Below are positions 10,751 through 20,320 of a stretch of DNA of 64,000 nt, piece by piece. The position numbers were made by a program, and so were the translations under genes. The notes under the pieces are model-generated. The model searched no databases and had not been told where the DNA came from. It saw only the letters and a program-made list of their open reading frames with translations. Each line of letters begins with the position of its first letter. Position 1 is the stretch's first letter. The stretch comes from Dendrolimus kikuchii (lineage: Eukaryota; Arthropoda; Insecta; Lepidoptera; Lasiocampidae), in contig CM034401.1 of NCBI GenBank assembly GCA_019925095.2, forward strand, positions 14,048,338 to 14,112,337, given 5' to 3'.

Positions 10751-11062
10751 ATCCGTGCAGGAACGGAGAACGAATACAATTTCTTGCGGCCGGGTGGCCT
10801 GTCGTAAGAGGCGACTTAACAACCCACAGCTAGGTGGTAGGGCATTTGCCCGACTGGATGGCTACCACCCCTGGTCTAAAGTATGTCGCCATAACAACCT
10901 TGAGTGTTGTGTTCCGGCATTAGTGACCAGGTTCCAGTTTCCCTTAAGAGAGCAGCAGCGCATTTGTAGCAACTTTGGTGTTGCAAATGTCCATAGGCGA
11001 TGGTAACCGCTTTCCATCAAGTGGGCCGTCTGCCTGTCTGCTGATCTCCTGCAATAAAAATA
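10751..11062 (+). mobile_element. R300 repeat, copy 3
   Basis: Near full length, from ATCCGTGCAGGAACGGAG to CTGCTGATCTCCTGCAATAAAAA. It preserves the GGTGGTAG/CTACCACC stem and the GTTGCAAATGTCCATAGGCGATGG block shared with the family D LINE. Overlapping ORFs on both strands are repeat read-through. Confidence 0.9.
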
Positions 11063-11180
11063 AACTTTACAGTTTTTCATTCCTTTTTAGCCGACCCCTT
11101 GTCTATAGAAGCAAGATTAGTTTTAGACTTTATTGTTAAAAGCATAAAATAAGTGATTTTGCATCCATGAACATGCAAAA

Positions 11181-11481
11181 TCTATACATATAATAAAACT
11201 GTAGAGGTAGAATTTATGTACAATTGAAAAAAAATGCTAAAAACCGAGTCAGGGGGTTGAATAGAACTGTGTAATTTAGTTTTTTTTTCAATTTTTTTGT
11301 TTCTCTGTTTGTACCGGCTAATCTCGGAAACGACTGAACCGATTTAAATGAAATTTTGTACGGTGGTAGACTTTATCCCTGGTCTACATATAGGATACTT
11401 TTAATCCCGAAAAATTAAAGAGTTCCCGGTGGGATAGTTAAAAAACCGGACCACGCGGACGAAGTCGCGGGCATCAGCTAG
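11181..11481 (+). mobile_element. Helitron-like non-autonomous element (family H3)
   Basis: It begins TCTATACATATAATAAAAC after A and ends GAAGTCGCGGGCATCAGCTAG before T. These ends match the TC...CTAG, A/T-insertion signature of lepidopteran Helitrons. The internal blocks CGGCTAATCTCGGAAACG and CCGATTTAAATGAAATTTTG are typical of the group. No ORF. Confidence 0.75.
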
Positions 11482-12078
11482 TCACTAATATTTTATGCTT
11501 ATTTATCTATTATTATTATTTTATATGCATGTAAGGTTTTGCCTTCACGGACTGATATGGACGTTTATCCAAAAGTCCTTAAAAAAAACATAATACCTAT
11601 ACTTTATGTTAAACAAGAATCATGCTAAAAGAATAAAGATACTATTTACTCCTTTGTTTGATGCTGCTAATTATAATTTATGTACCGTAGTAAAAACCTT
11701 CTTTAATAACACCTTATTCGCTAAGAGGTTGCAAAATGCAATGCATTTTAAATAGTATTTTTTTAGGGATCCGTATTTATTTTGGAATAAATGTCATGTC
11801 TGCCCATTATGTCTAAGTCTTAGTTATTCTTCTCAGAACCGTTGAATAAGATGAAGTTATATGGGAAGGTGTAATCTGTATAGTTCTACAAACTTATATA
11901 ATGAAATCCGCAATAAATATCTTCTAGTTATCGTCGCGGTAGAATAATAGTAGAAAAAAAAATGTTATTATTAAATTACCATCAGTAGAAATGGCGGTAG
12001 CCAAAATTAATATTGAAAAGCTACCAATTTTTTTTTACATTTATTTCGCGAGGTTTCGCTTATATATAATTACAAGTA

Positions 12079-12588
12079 TATAGTCAAGGTAGGAAAGGGG
12101 TAAGTTCGTATACCTCTCGTTTTTTTACGTTTTTTAAAAGGAATTTAACGTGAAATACAATTTGAAGGCAAAATTAAATGGTGTCCTAGCTTTACTGAGG
12201 ACTTCTCCTTTCTCCGTGCAGGAATGGAAAAAGAATACTAATTCCTGCGGCCGGGCAGCCTGTCGTAAGAGGCGACGAAACAACCCACAACCAGGTGGCA
12301 TTTACCTGACTAGATAGCTACCACCCCTGGTCTAGAGTATGCCGCCATAACAACTTTGAGTTCCGGCATCAGTAGCCAGGTTCCAGTTTCTCCTTCAAGA
12401 CCGGCAGCACGTCGGCAGGACCTTTGGTATTGCTAATGTCATTAGGCGACGGTAACCACTGTCAGCCTGTCTGCTGTGCTTCAACAATAAAAAAACCTGA
12501 CTGGTTTGTTGTCGTTGTGGCTATTCAAACACTGAAATAAAAAGAGGTGTAAGGAGCTTCCCCACTGACGGACTTCCTTACCTTGACA
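12079..12588. mobile_element. TIR element (MITE family M2), interrupted by R300 copy 4
   Basis: The left end TATAGTCAAGGTAGGAA and right end GGACTTCCTTACCTTGACA are inverted repeats. The same body and ends make the uninterrupted 333-bp element at 42828-43160. R300 copy 4 (12210-12497) sits in the middle, so the MITE inserted first. No transposase is encoded. Confidence 0.65.
12210..12497 (+). mobile_element. R300 repeat, copy 4 (nested in M2)
   Basis: A diverged full-length copy, TCCGTGCAGGAATGG to CTGTCTGCTGTGCTTCAACAATAAAAAA. It splits a TIR element whose halves continue on both sides. Confidence 0.8.
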
Positions 12589-12735
12589 GAACTTGAATTC
12601 ACAGAACACCAAAATCAGGCAAAACTACGGTTGAGACGATAGTATTCGACGATTTTGAAGAGATATTAATAGCAGAATTGGCCCCCTGAACTACATTATT
12701 TACCTGTAAACATGTTTATATAGTACATTTAAATT

Positions 12736-13028
12736 AATTAATTATCCGTGCAGGAAAGGGGAAGGAGTATTATTTCCTGCAGACAGGCGGCCTGTCGTAA
12801 GAGGCGACAAAACAACCCACAGCCAGGTGGTAGGGTATTTGTATGTCTAGATGGCTAATAACCTCGGTCTAGCTCTAGAGTATGCCGCCATAACAATTTT
12901 GAGTTGTGTTCCAGCATTAGTGGCATTTGTAGCACCTTTGGTGTTGCAAGTGTCAAAAACCGATGGCAAGCGCTTTCCATCAGGCGGGCCATCTGCCTGG
13001 CTACTGAAATCATGCAATAAAAATATAA
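12736..13028 (+). mobile_element. R300 repeat, copy 5, with candidate 11-bp target duplication
   Basis: It runs from ATCCGTGCAGGAAAGGGG (12743) to GCAATAAAAATATA. ACATTTAAATT occurs at 12725-12735 immediately before and at 13029-13039 immediately after the tail. That would be a perfect 11-bp target-site duplication, as produced by retrotransposition, although it is AT-rich and could be chance. Confidence 0.8.
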
Positions 13029-13039
13029 ACATTTAAATT

Positions 13040-13620
13040 TAACAAAACCGTCTTATTTTTTGTATTAATATATTATATTACTAACCGTTAGTCGTGTTAG
13101 TCAAATATATAATGAAAAGAGAAACGTTGATTCGAGTTCATTGGGATCATTAACTTTGATAAGTCATCTTTTTAAGATGTCATTCATTATGCAAAGTTTT
13201 ATAACCTTTAATGAAATTATGCATTAACAACATTCACAAAAACAAGACATTAGTCAAATCTTAGATGACATTTTATAATGTTCGATTATGATTTTGTTTT
13301 GTTGCTGTAGTTTTTCGTATCTGTCGTATATTTTTTAAGAGTCTTGGTGGGTCAGTGGCTAAGGCATGCCGATTCCAATAATGTGGGCTTTTAACCTGAC
13401 AGAGCGCGTGCGCCAGCTAAACAGATTTTGCCAAAAACGGAAATATATATTGTTACAACCTAGATGCCGACAAAAACAAATTTACACCTGCATACCTGTA
13501 AAAACACAATTTCTTACCTTTCGGCATTTGGACTTCTTTTGTTTACCTTTTGTTTTAAAATTTGTGATTAGAAAACAGCCCATTGTTGTATTGTAATCTT
13601 TTATGGCAGTCATTAGCCAG
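13040..13620. other. AT-rich DNA, nothing firmly recognised
   Basis: GGTGGGTCAGTGGCTAAGGC near 13345-13365 is faintly tRNA-like but lacks a B box. No gene is supported. Confidence 0.4.
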
Positions 13621-13621
13621 A

Positions 13622-13932
13622 TGTTACGGGTTTAAAGTACAAAGTGATTCTAGGAAATTCAGTTCACGCGGCCGGAGGGACATATTGCATCTGTGCAGTA
13701 TAAAGCAATGCCCCGATGGAGGGACGAGGCAGTCGAGCGATAACCACTACTACAATGGGGAATCTTTTAGTGACGAACTTGGCGCGTTTTATGGAATTAC
13801 AACCTTCTGCATTACGTTTGGACTTGTTGTTTTCGGTTATATTTGTACCTGTGTTATACGTGTTTGTATAGTTCTAATAAACTCTATAGTAATTCTAACG
13901 ACATTTTAATGCGAGTCTCGCGACTCGTAACA
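13622..13932 (+). mobile_element. Probable solo LTR
   Basis: The 311-bp segment begins TGTTACGGG and ends CTCGTAACA, imperfect inverted ends of TG...CA type. It has TATAAAG at 13699-13705 and AATAAA at 13876-13881, the order expected for an LTR (U3 promoter, then polyadenylation signal). A CGAGTC/GACTCG stem lies near its 3' end. No primer-binding site follows and no gag-pol is near. No clear target duplication was seen. The 108-codon ORF inside it is probably not a gene. Confidence 0.5.
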
Positions 13933-14284
13933 ATATTTATCGTTGTGTCGATTCACTTGCAGTGAAATTGCGAAGGAGTATAGATTAGGAGTGGCAGCCG
14001 TAGGTACATGAGGACTGAAAAGATTTTCAGTGCATATAGTCACGTAGAATAGTATTAGTCAGACTTTGAAATATCATAGCGATTGTCCTTAATGACTTTC
14101 GATATTCGGGCAAATGTTATTAATTATAATTAGGGGTTACCCCTCCCTCAGTGAACTTCTTGTCGCTTATACAGTGAACTAAGACCTGTATGCCCCTGTC
14201 TCCACTATAACTAATGTAAGTCGGATTTATATTAATAATTATTTCACAGTGAAAACGCTAGTAGTGCGTACTAAACGTTTCGCC

Positions 14285-14445
14285 TCCACGTTCCTTCTCG
14301 TACGGCAGAATTGTGCACTACCAGAGTCCGTGTTTCCCGAAAAGTACAATCCGGGTATCTTCAAGTCTCGTGTGATTGGTACTATCTAGGTAAGCGTGCT
14401 CCATCTTCGACCGCATCATCGTCCGGCATTGGACGTGATCGTGCT
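14285..14445 (+). pseudogene. Non-LTR ORF2 C-terminal fragment (family A), frameshifted
   Basis: In one frame ESVFPEKYNPGIFKSRV is read. After a shift the adjacent frame gives YYLGKRAPSS. Together they correspond to the C-terminal block seen at 1444-1640 (SVFPDTYNLSVFK...NRYLLGK). The frameshift and missing upstream domains mark it as a dead fragment. Confidence 0.5.
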
Positions 14446-14476
14446 CAAAAGCAAACCTATTTAATATTAAAAAAAA

Positions 14477-14935
14477 CTAGCATATGCCCGCGACTTTCTC
14501 GACATTGTACAGATAGCAATGCTTACAGTTATTCTGCTAAATATAAAATCAAAGGTTATTTTCAGCTGGGTAATGAATGTTTTAGTCAGTCAGTCATAAG
14601 TAATGTTACTAAAGGTGTACATGACTATAATTGTTTTATTATCTTTAATAAAACAATTATAGTCATGTATGTCATGTTTGCCAATCAGTGAAAAATTCGC
14701 ATCGGAATCAATTTTTTTGAACCTGGCCAATTTAAAGCACTCTCTCAAGAGAGATCCCGTGGATTTCACGGGACATAAAGTACTGCAAATTTTAAGTCCC
14801 AGAATTTACTATCGATTAGCGAAAACTGCATCGAAATCGGCCCTATAGTTTTTAGGTCAAACCTAAACAAACAAACACAAAAAATGTAAGAAACAAAAGA
14901 CTACATTTTTACAATTTTATAATATTATACATAGA
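14477..14935 (-). mobile_element. Helitron-like element (family H2) with a long perfect hairpin
   Basis: On the minus strand it starts TCTATGTATAATATTATAAA (from 14935) and ends GTCGCGGGCATATGCTAG (to 14477) before T. The interior has GGGCCGATTTCGATGCAG and CCCGTG...CACGGG. It also contains a perfect 23-bp inverted repeat (14618-14640 and 14647-14669, loop 6 nt). No Rep/helicase ORF. Confidence 0.65.
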
Positions 14936-14987
14936 TTATTTACAACGCTATCGCTACTCCAAATCAGCTGTATTCCTGCCACGGGTT

Positions 14988-15361
14988 GTTTGACAGAGAT
15001 TACTTTTTAGCAACAAGTCTGCCCTTGTTCACAATTGGAATAAGTACTACCTACTACATATGATGATAATCGTTTGTATGCCTGTTATCATTATATGTAG
15101 TAATACAAATTTAAGCAAGTTACAATTGTTTTATGAGTAATATATAACGTACTACTCTCGGGCCGATCCCAGACACTCAGACCATAGTAAATAACGGAAA
15201 ATTCGTTTCAGAAATTTGCTATGCCAGGAATCGAAGCCGGAGTACTGCACGCGTTGCAATCAGGTAGGCCGGCAAAGGCTTAGCCCACTCAAGCACAGAG
15301 GCTGTCGAAACCTACTAGTTTGTAAGTTTTCTTTAATGGTGTAAAATAAAGCGTTATCTAT
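14988..15361 (+). repeat. LINE 3' UTR (family C), copy 3, split by a SINE
   Basis: TTTGACAGAGATTACTTTTTAGCAACAAG and GTCTGCCCTTGTTCACA match the family C motif. A family S SINE (15105-15307) follows, and then AATGGTGTAAAATAAAGCG plus TTATCTATCTA, the family C tail. The simplest reading is a SINE inserted into this 3' UTR. Confidence 0.45.
15105..15307 (-). mobile_element. tRNA-derived SINE (family S)
   Basis: On the minus strand the head has GAGTGGGCTAAGCCTTTGCCGGCC. A B-box-like GGCTTCGATTCC lies near 15228-15239. The body follows with GGTCTGAGTGTCTGGGATCGG and ATATATTACTCATAA. It is closely related to 40668-40890 and 58684-58935. Confidence 0.75.
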
Positions 15362-15980
15362 CTAGGAATTACTTCGGCCGACATATAGTTGCGAAGCGGT
15401 AAAAAATAGATTAGGAAGTAGAGTTATTGCTAGTGTATTAGAGCATTGTTTGTTTTTAAATTGAAAACAATTTATATTCTAATAAGGTATAATTATTTGT
15501 AATAAAAGCAATAATATTTTTTTATTAAACAAATATTCATAAATAAATTATAAATTACAATAACTAAAACTTTACCTAAAGAAATCTAATTAATTAATAC
15601 CTATTATACTGTTTCCAAGCATTTATTTTACTTTTGACATTTGCACGTCTATCAAGTTACATAATACTTGACAGTAAAACCCACATGAAACAAATAACAC
15701 AATTGACGTACTTTATTGTTGTGGGTGACGTAATAATGATGTTCTGTAAGTCATGTAACGCACAGCCTATTAAACTATCAACACTTTACGTAAATAAATC
15801 GAAAGTAATCGATTTGAAAATAACAAATTTTCCACTTTGTTACATTTTTTTACTTTAATGCAAAAGTGGCTTACTTAATATATGTAAAATATAATATTTT
15901 CTTAACTTTTTGCAACTTGTATACATAATTAAACTACGTTTTAACGGTTTTAAGCGCGGTAATTTATTAATTTGATTTTT

Positions 15981-16022
15981 CCAACGTTTCGGCCACCTTT
16001 CAGTGGCCGTGATCACGGAAGG
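15981..16022 (-). ncRNA. Hammerhead-ribozyme-like stem-loop in Penelope-like terminal region
   Basis: On the minus strand a GTGATCA segment precedes a perfect hairpin (GGCCAC, loop TGAAAG, GTGGCC), directly followed by GAAACGTTGG. The layout TGAT - stem II - GAAAC mirrors the hammerhead core (CTGATGA - stem II - GAAA), with mismatches in the first block. Penelope-like elements are known to carry hammerhead motifs. This copy is probably inactive or borderline. Confidence 0.45.
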
Positions 16023-16127
16023 TAAAGATGTCAAGTGTCAACGAGTATTATTAAAGTTTTTTATTTAGCCTACCGCCAACTTGTTTATTTTAATTATTTA
16101 ATTTTAATTTTGTTTATGGTTATTATT

Positions 16128-16447
16128 ATTTTTTATTTTTTTATTGTAGGAGTTCAGCAGACAGGCAGACGGCCCACTTGATGGAAAGCGGTTACCATCG
16201 CCTATGGATATTTGCAACACCAAAGGTGCTACAAATGCGCTGCTGCTCTCTTAAGGGAGACTGAAACTTGGTCACTAATGCCGGAACACAACTCAAGGTT
16301 GTTATGGTGACATACTTTAGACCAGGGCTGGTAGCCATCCAGTCGGGCAAATGCCCTACCACCTGGCTGTGGGTTGTTTGGTCGCCTCTTACGACAGGCC
16401 GCCCGACCGCAGGGAATTGTATTCTTTCTCCGTTCCTGCACGGATAA
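16128..16447 (-). mobile_element. R300 repeat, copy 6
   Basis: Full-length minus-strand copy with its A tail read as the T-run before 16146 and head at TGCACGGATA (16437-16446). It lies inside the 3' UTR of the Penelope-like remnant. Confidence 0.9.
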
Positions 16448-16474
16448 TTTACTCTGTGGGAGCCTAATCTAATT

Positions 16475-16545
16475 TACTACCGCTTCACAACATGTTATGG
16501 CTTGAAGAGAAGAAGCGGCGCAAGAAACTCTTTAGCAAACATGCC
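16475..16545. repeat. Short dispersed motif, GCTTC(A/G)NAACATGTTAT...AAGAAGAAG
   Basis: ACCGCTTCACAACATGTTATGG...GAAGAGAAGAAGCGGCGCAAG resembles 21270-21320 and, inverted, 45903-45960. Function is unknown. It could belong to a retroelement 3' region. Confidence 0.4.
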
Positions 16546-17059
16546 TAACTCTAATAATTTTATATAATATTAAAATGGGTGGAAGGAAAAATAAAAGAAA
16601 CTATCAGTCAAGTTGGTTTGTGTTCCGCTGCACGCAGAAAGAGGTCACAGTGTCTTGAGGTCTGGCAGATGGTTTTCGCTGGGTTTGGGTCTTAATAGTT
16701 TTGATGATTGGATCACAAACAGGTGGTACTTGTCAACCATCTTCTCTATTGAAATTTGGGTGTTTTTAGATTTTAATAGCTTCAAGCATCATTTTAGGTA
16801 TGAAACGATTCTCTTTCGCGAGGATTTGTGGGTTATCGAATCTGATGTTGTGGTTTGGTTTATCCAGGGTGTGTTCACTGATTGCAGACTTCGTAGACCT
16901 TGTGTGTTTCATGTCAGCAATGTGTTCTTTTACCCGTGTTTTTATGCTCCTCTTTGTTTGCCCAATGTATGACAATTCACACGCACAATCGAGATTGTAG
17001 ACACCTGTTGGTGTGGAGTCTTCAGCTGATTGCGTTGTAGAACTCGCTTTCAAGACCAT

Positions 17060-17670
17060 GGGCCATAAAAATGGCCCGGACATCTGGAGGACTTGCGTGG
17101 GGCCATGGGAAGGCCAACACCTAGAAGCCCCTTGATAAATTTAATCTAATGTAGCGTGACACTGACCGGTGATTATCCCTGTCTACACCATATAATAATG
17201 CACCCAAGGACAGTCCCCGGCCAGTGTAGGACTATTGTGGGAAATGAAGACAGAAAGCACCTGGCTATTGGGGTGAACTGCTAGTGGCACTGGGAGTCTG
17301 GGAATATGGGGACTATGACGTCTGCCCTTCGCAATGTTCAGGGAAAATGTAAAAATGGGCAGACGGTGACTCGCCGCTCCCTGCATGGGCCCCAAAAAAT
17401 GCCATAAAAGACAGTTGCAAAATGGGTGTGAGTGGCTAAGGGGTGTGGAGAGGTGGGCTGCAGGTTCACCGAAGCTACTTCTGACGTGATGCCATTTATC
17501 ACTTCCACCCCTGGAGCTTGAGTCTTAGCTCTAGCGATCTCCACTCCGTGCCGGCTGGTGAAGGCAAGCACCGAGGCGGGGGCCTTGCCTTGGCCCCCAG
17601 AGTCAGGTACGAGGTGTCGCTACTCACCTAAGGCTTCGCCACAAAGCCCCTGCGGGACCACAAAGCCCCA
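17060..17670 (+). repeat. Retroelement 3' UTR (family B), best copy
   Basis: A GC-richer, non-coding block with GGCCCGGACAT, AAGGCCAACACC, GTGACACTGACCG, CAGTGTAGGACTATTG, TTGGGGTGAACTGC, CATGGGCCCC and CTTCCACCCCTGGAGCTTGAG, then CCGGCTGGTGAAGGCAAGC and CCCCAGAGTC. A degraded copy is at 2105-2480. The 3' boundary is the (TA)n array. It resembles lepidopteran non-LTR 3' UTRs; the parent is unidentified. Confidence 0.5.
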
Positions 17671-17672
17671 GG

Positions 17673-17674
<2 letters not shown>

Positions 17675-17738
<64 letters not shown>
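17675..17738. repeat. (AT)n microsatellite, about 32 units
   Basis: An uninterrupted alternating TA run between a retroelement 3' UTR and a Helitron-like fragment. ORFs predicting poly-(IY) are artefacts of it. Confidence 0.98.
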
Positions 17739-17739
<1 letters not shown>

Positions 17740-17960
17740 CGTACTAAGCCGATTTTGATGTGGTTTTTGCTGATTGACAGTAAATTCTTAGACTTAAAAT
17801 CTGCGCTACTTTTTATCCGGGGAATCATGGGGATAAAAATCGGATGCATAAAAATTAGCTTATTCCGACACAGTTTCCACTAAAATGATAGCTTACAGTG
17901 CTGCGATACTTTGAGTTCCGGGAATCCTGCGACAATTTCAAGTCAAGCTTCGACGAGTAT
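17739..17960 (+). mobile_element. Helitron-like fragment (family H2)
   Basis: AAGCCGATTTTGATGTGGTTTTTGCTGATTGACAGTAAATT, CCGACACAGTTTCCACTAAAATGATAGC and CCGGGAATCCTGCGA match the order in 7955-8300. No clean ends are visible. Confidence 0.5.
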
Positions 17961-18765
17961 AGTATATATATACAGGATAACTTTTTCAGGTAGGCCTTCA
18001 GGGCCAAATCCAAAACTATGCTAAATAGCGAAGAAAACTCAAAGGCGTGTCGAGACCGATTTTGACGACAACTAAAGTGGTATCATTAGATTTCTGAAAA
18101 ATCTATCACAGTCAGAAATGGATTCGGTTGATTTTGAAACAAGAAATACACCCAGTATTATTATATCAAATTTAGGTTTTTCACCGTACTAAAATAAGGT
18201 ATCGACTCGTCAATTAAGATATTAGATCATAATGGAGGAAACTATTCGCTGTAAGTTCGTTTACACTCAAAGCACCGTACATATTGGCCGTTGACTCCAC
18301 AATTCTAATGTTACGGTAATCTCGTGAGCAAAATTTAATTAGACATTTACTTTGTTTAATTCTCTTTTGTTCACTAGGATTAAAATATTATTCTTATGAT
18401 ATACTTCAGCAATAAATTATTCATAAGTATACAATTTATACCAAAACTTGTGAATTTGAACGTTATGTAATTAACAAGAAAACAAAGGTGTTCAATACCT
18501 AATTAAATAGCATTTAATAATTGAAGTGTATGACTATACTTCCGCCAAAATTCAAGGCTTTATTGTAAAAACTGGTTATATATTTTATGATTCAAAGTAT
18601 TATCGGCTGGCCACTGCTTTCTCCAATCTTTCGGGTCATGTGTATTGAATACAATTATACAATTCAAAATTTTGTCCAGCTTTTAAAACAATCGACGAAT
18701 CAATGCGATTGTTTAATTATTGATATAAGCTTCGACAGGTCTTCTCGTCAACCATTCCACAATGC

Positions 18766-19120
18766 TTGAAGACAAAAGTGTTCGAACAGTGCGTCCTACC
18801 CATCATAACATACGGTGCCGAGACATGGACACTGACAGCGGGACTGGTCCACAAATTCAAAGTCGCTCAACGGGCTATGAAGGGAGTTATGTTAGGGGTT
18901 TATCTTATGGATAAAATTAGAAATGAGGACATCCGTAAGAGAACGAAGCTAACCGACATAGCTCGTAAAATTAGCAAGTCGAAGTGGCAGTGGGCCAGTC
19001 ACGTCTGTCGCAGGACCGACGGCCGATGGAGCAGACGAGTCCTGGAGTGGAGACCACGTCTCGGCAAACGTAGCGTAGGACCCCCAGCCCGGTGGACTGT
19101 TCGCTGCTTAACGGCCATTC
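18766..19120 (+). pseudogene. RTE-type endonuclease/reverse transcriptase C-terminus, truncated (family F)
   Basis: An open frame starts LKTKVFEQCVLPIITYGAET and continues with WTLTAGLVHKFKVAQRAMKG, VMLGVYL, KIRNEDIRKRTKLTDIA, KWQWASHVCRRTDGRW and VLEWRPRLGKRSVG. These blocks are the known C-terminal region of lepidopteran RTE-type elements (Heliconius RTE-like proteins). The RT catalytic motif lies upstream in intact elements and is missing. From about 19110 the frame diverges from the family. The ORF runs to 19233, but its tail is probably flanking DNA. Confidence 0.7.
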
Positions 19121-19474
19121 GTCTTTCAAAGCTTGGCTCAAACATATTAATTGCATTTGATAATAATCTCCTGCAAATATTAGTCAGATTTGATCCGGTA
19201 ACAAATTTTCTTCCATCTGAGTCAATCCCATGACTTCGAGGTGTATTAAAATTGCTTGATGAATCATTATTAATGATCGTGCCATTTTTTCCCTTTAGCA
19301 TGAAATGCTACCAAATAATGTTCTTATTTTGGAAACTTCCAAATTATATATCTTTTTTAAATTATACAGGTTTCCGATGTTAACATACCGTTTCTGAAGC
19401 TCTGAACTCCCGACATGTTTTATCACTAATAGCTGTCTCATTTTAGAGAGCATACAATATTCCTGCCGTCTTCC

Positions 19475-19555
19475 TTCCACCATCGGACAATCAGATGCAC
19501 TGGTATGCTACATCGGTATATGGTGGACATATACCACCTACGAGTATATGAATAA
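19475..19555 (+). repeat. Non-LTR ORF2 fragment (family A), diverged
   Basis: CCACCATCGGACAATCAGATGCACTGGTATGC and TCGGTATATGGTGGACAT...CCACCTA align with the minus strand of 1600-1665. Too diverged for a continuous frame. Confidence 0.45.
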
Positions 19556-19582
19556 AGAACTTGGCGTCCATTATATCAGTTC

Positions 19583-19673
19583 AGAATGGAGAAAGAATAT
19601 TAATTCCTGCAATCGGGTGTTTTGTCATAAGAGGCGACAATACAACGCCTAGCTAGGTGGCAGGGCATTTTTT
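19583..19673 (+). mobile_element. R300 repeat, partial 5' part
   Basis: GAATGGAGAAAGAATATTAATTCCTGC, TTTGTCATAAGAGGCGACAATACAAC and AGCTAGGTGGCAGGGCATTT match the first ~95 nt of R300. The remainder is absent. Confidence 0.65.
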
Positions 19674-19789
19674 CTCCTGAACGGCCAACACATCTAGTAT
19701 CGGCCATGGCGACATAGGCCGTGTCGCCAAAAAAAATTAAGTTGTGTTTGTTTGACTTATTGTTGTTTGACTGTTTGTTTGAATTGGAC

Positions 19790-20262
19790 TAATGTCCGCG
19801 AAGGAAACGGCGGAGCGGGAGAGGGAGTAGACCGCCACATTCCCCTCCCATCAAAGCCGGCGGCGGCAGCAGAGGGTTGTCTATGACGACCTTCAGCAGT
19901 TTTAGGCTGCGGTCGGGCGGGCGATCGACGGGGAAATCGGATCGACCCGCACATAAAGGCCGGAGAGGAGAGACGCGCACCGATCCCTGTGGTGGGACCC
20001 GATGCAGCCGGAGAGGCCCAGATCTCCGGCTAGCAAATGGTTGGGCCAGTTCCTAAAGGGGCTGGAGGTGAATCCGTAAGCAAGCCCAGAGTCCGGACAA
20101 GGGATGTTAGAGGATCGGACAGGGGTTTTTAGTGGGTATCCTTAACTGCGGCTGGCAGTAGAACTTCGTATGTGAGGTGTTAGTGCCACACCGACTGGGT
20201 AAATCCCACACACGGGCCGCGACCTTCCCCCTCGCGCGGCTTATGGTCCTCAATCAAAAAGA
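19790..20262 (+). repeat. GC-rich retroelement 3' UTR-like block (family R), copy 1
   Basis: Strikingly GC-rich against AT-rich flanks and without a sustained ORF. It includes CCCAGATCTCCGGC, AAGCCCAGAGTCC, GGGGTTTTTAGTGGGTATCC and TGCCACACCGACTGGG. A related GGGGTTTTAGTGGGTAT...GGG.AAA block lies at 51430-51735. This resembles R1-type LINE 3' ends in moths; the assignment is tentative. Confidence 0.4.
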
Positions 20263-20288
20263 AAAAAGAAACGATCACCTCCCTTCAA

Positions 20289-20320
20289 TTGAATTGTAAA
20301 CGCTTTCGTTTACAATTCAA
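20289..20320. repeat. Perfect 14-bp hairpin with tetraloop
   Basis: TTGAATTGTAAACG (20289-20302), loop CTTT, then the exact reverse complement (20307-20320). Origin unknown. Confidence 0.8.

Larger units (their letters stand above)
15935..17057 (-). pseudogene. Penelope-like retroelement 3' half with GIY-YIG endonuclease, decayed
   Basis: The minus strand encodes a GIY-YIG-type endonuclease domain: TGVYNLDCACELSYIGQT, KRSIKTRVKEH, SAISEHTLDKPNH and FIPKMMLEAIKI. This endonuclease C-terminal to RT is the hallmark of Penelope-like elements. The frame is interrupted by TAA (16766-16768) and TGA (16733-16735), then stays open to a TGA at 16604-16606. R300 copy 6 interrupts the 3' UTR (16128-16447). 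Beyond it, 15935-16022 matches the terminal region at 46861-47003 and carries a hammerhead-like stem-loop. The RT domain is absent; the join at about 17057 is to another retroelement 3' UTR. Confidence 0.7.

Noticed and set aside
13583..13909. 108-codon ORF with hydrophobic C-terminus as a membrane protein
   Set aside because: Most of it coincides with the probable solo LTR, whose TATAAAG and AATAAA signals fit non-coding DNA better.
17558..17849. ORFs encoding long alternating I-Y repeats
   Set aside because: Translation of the (TA)n microsatellite; the same occurs at 22304-22609.
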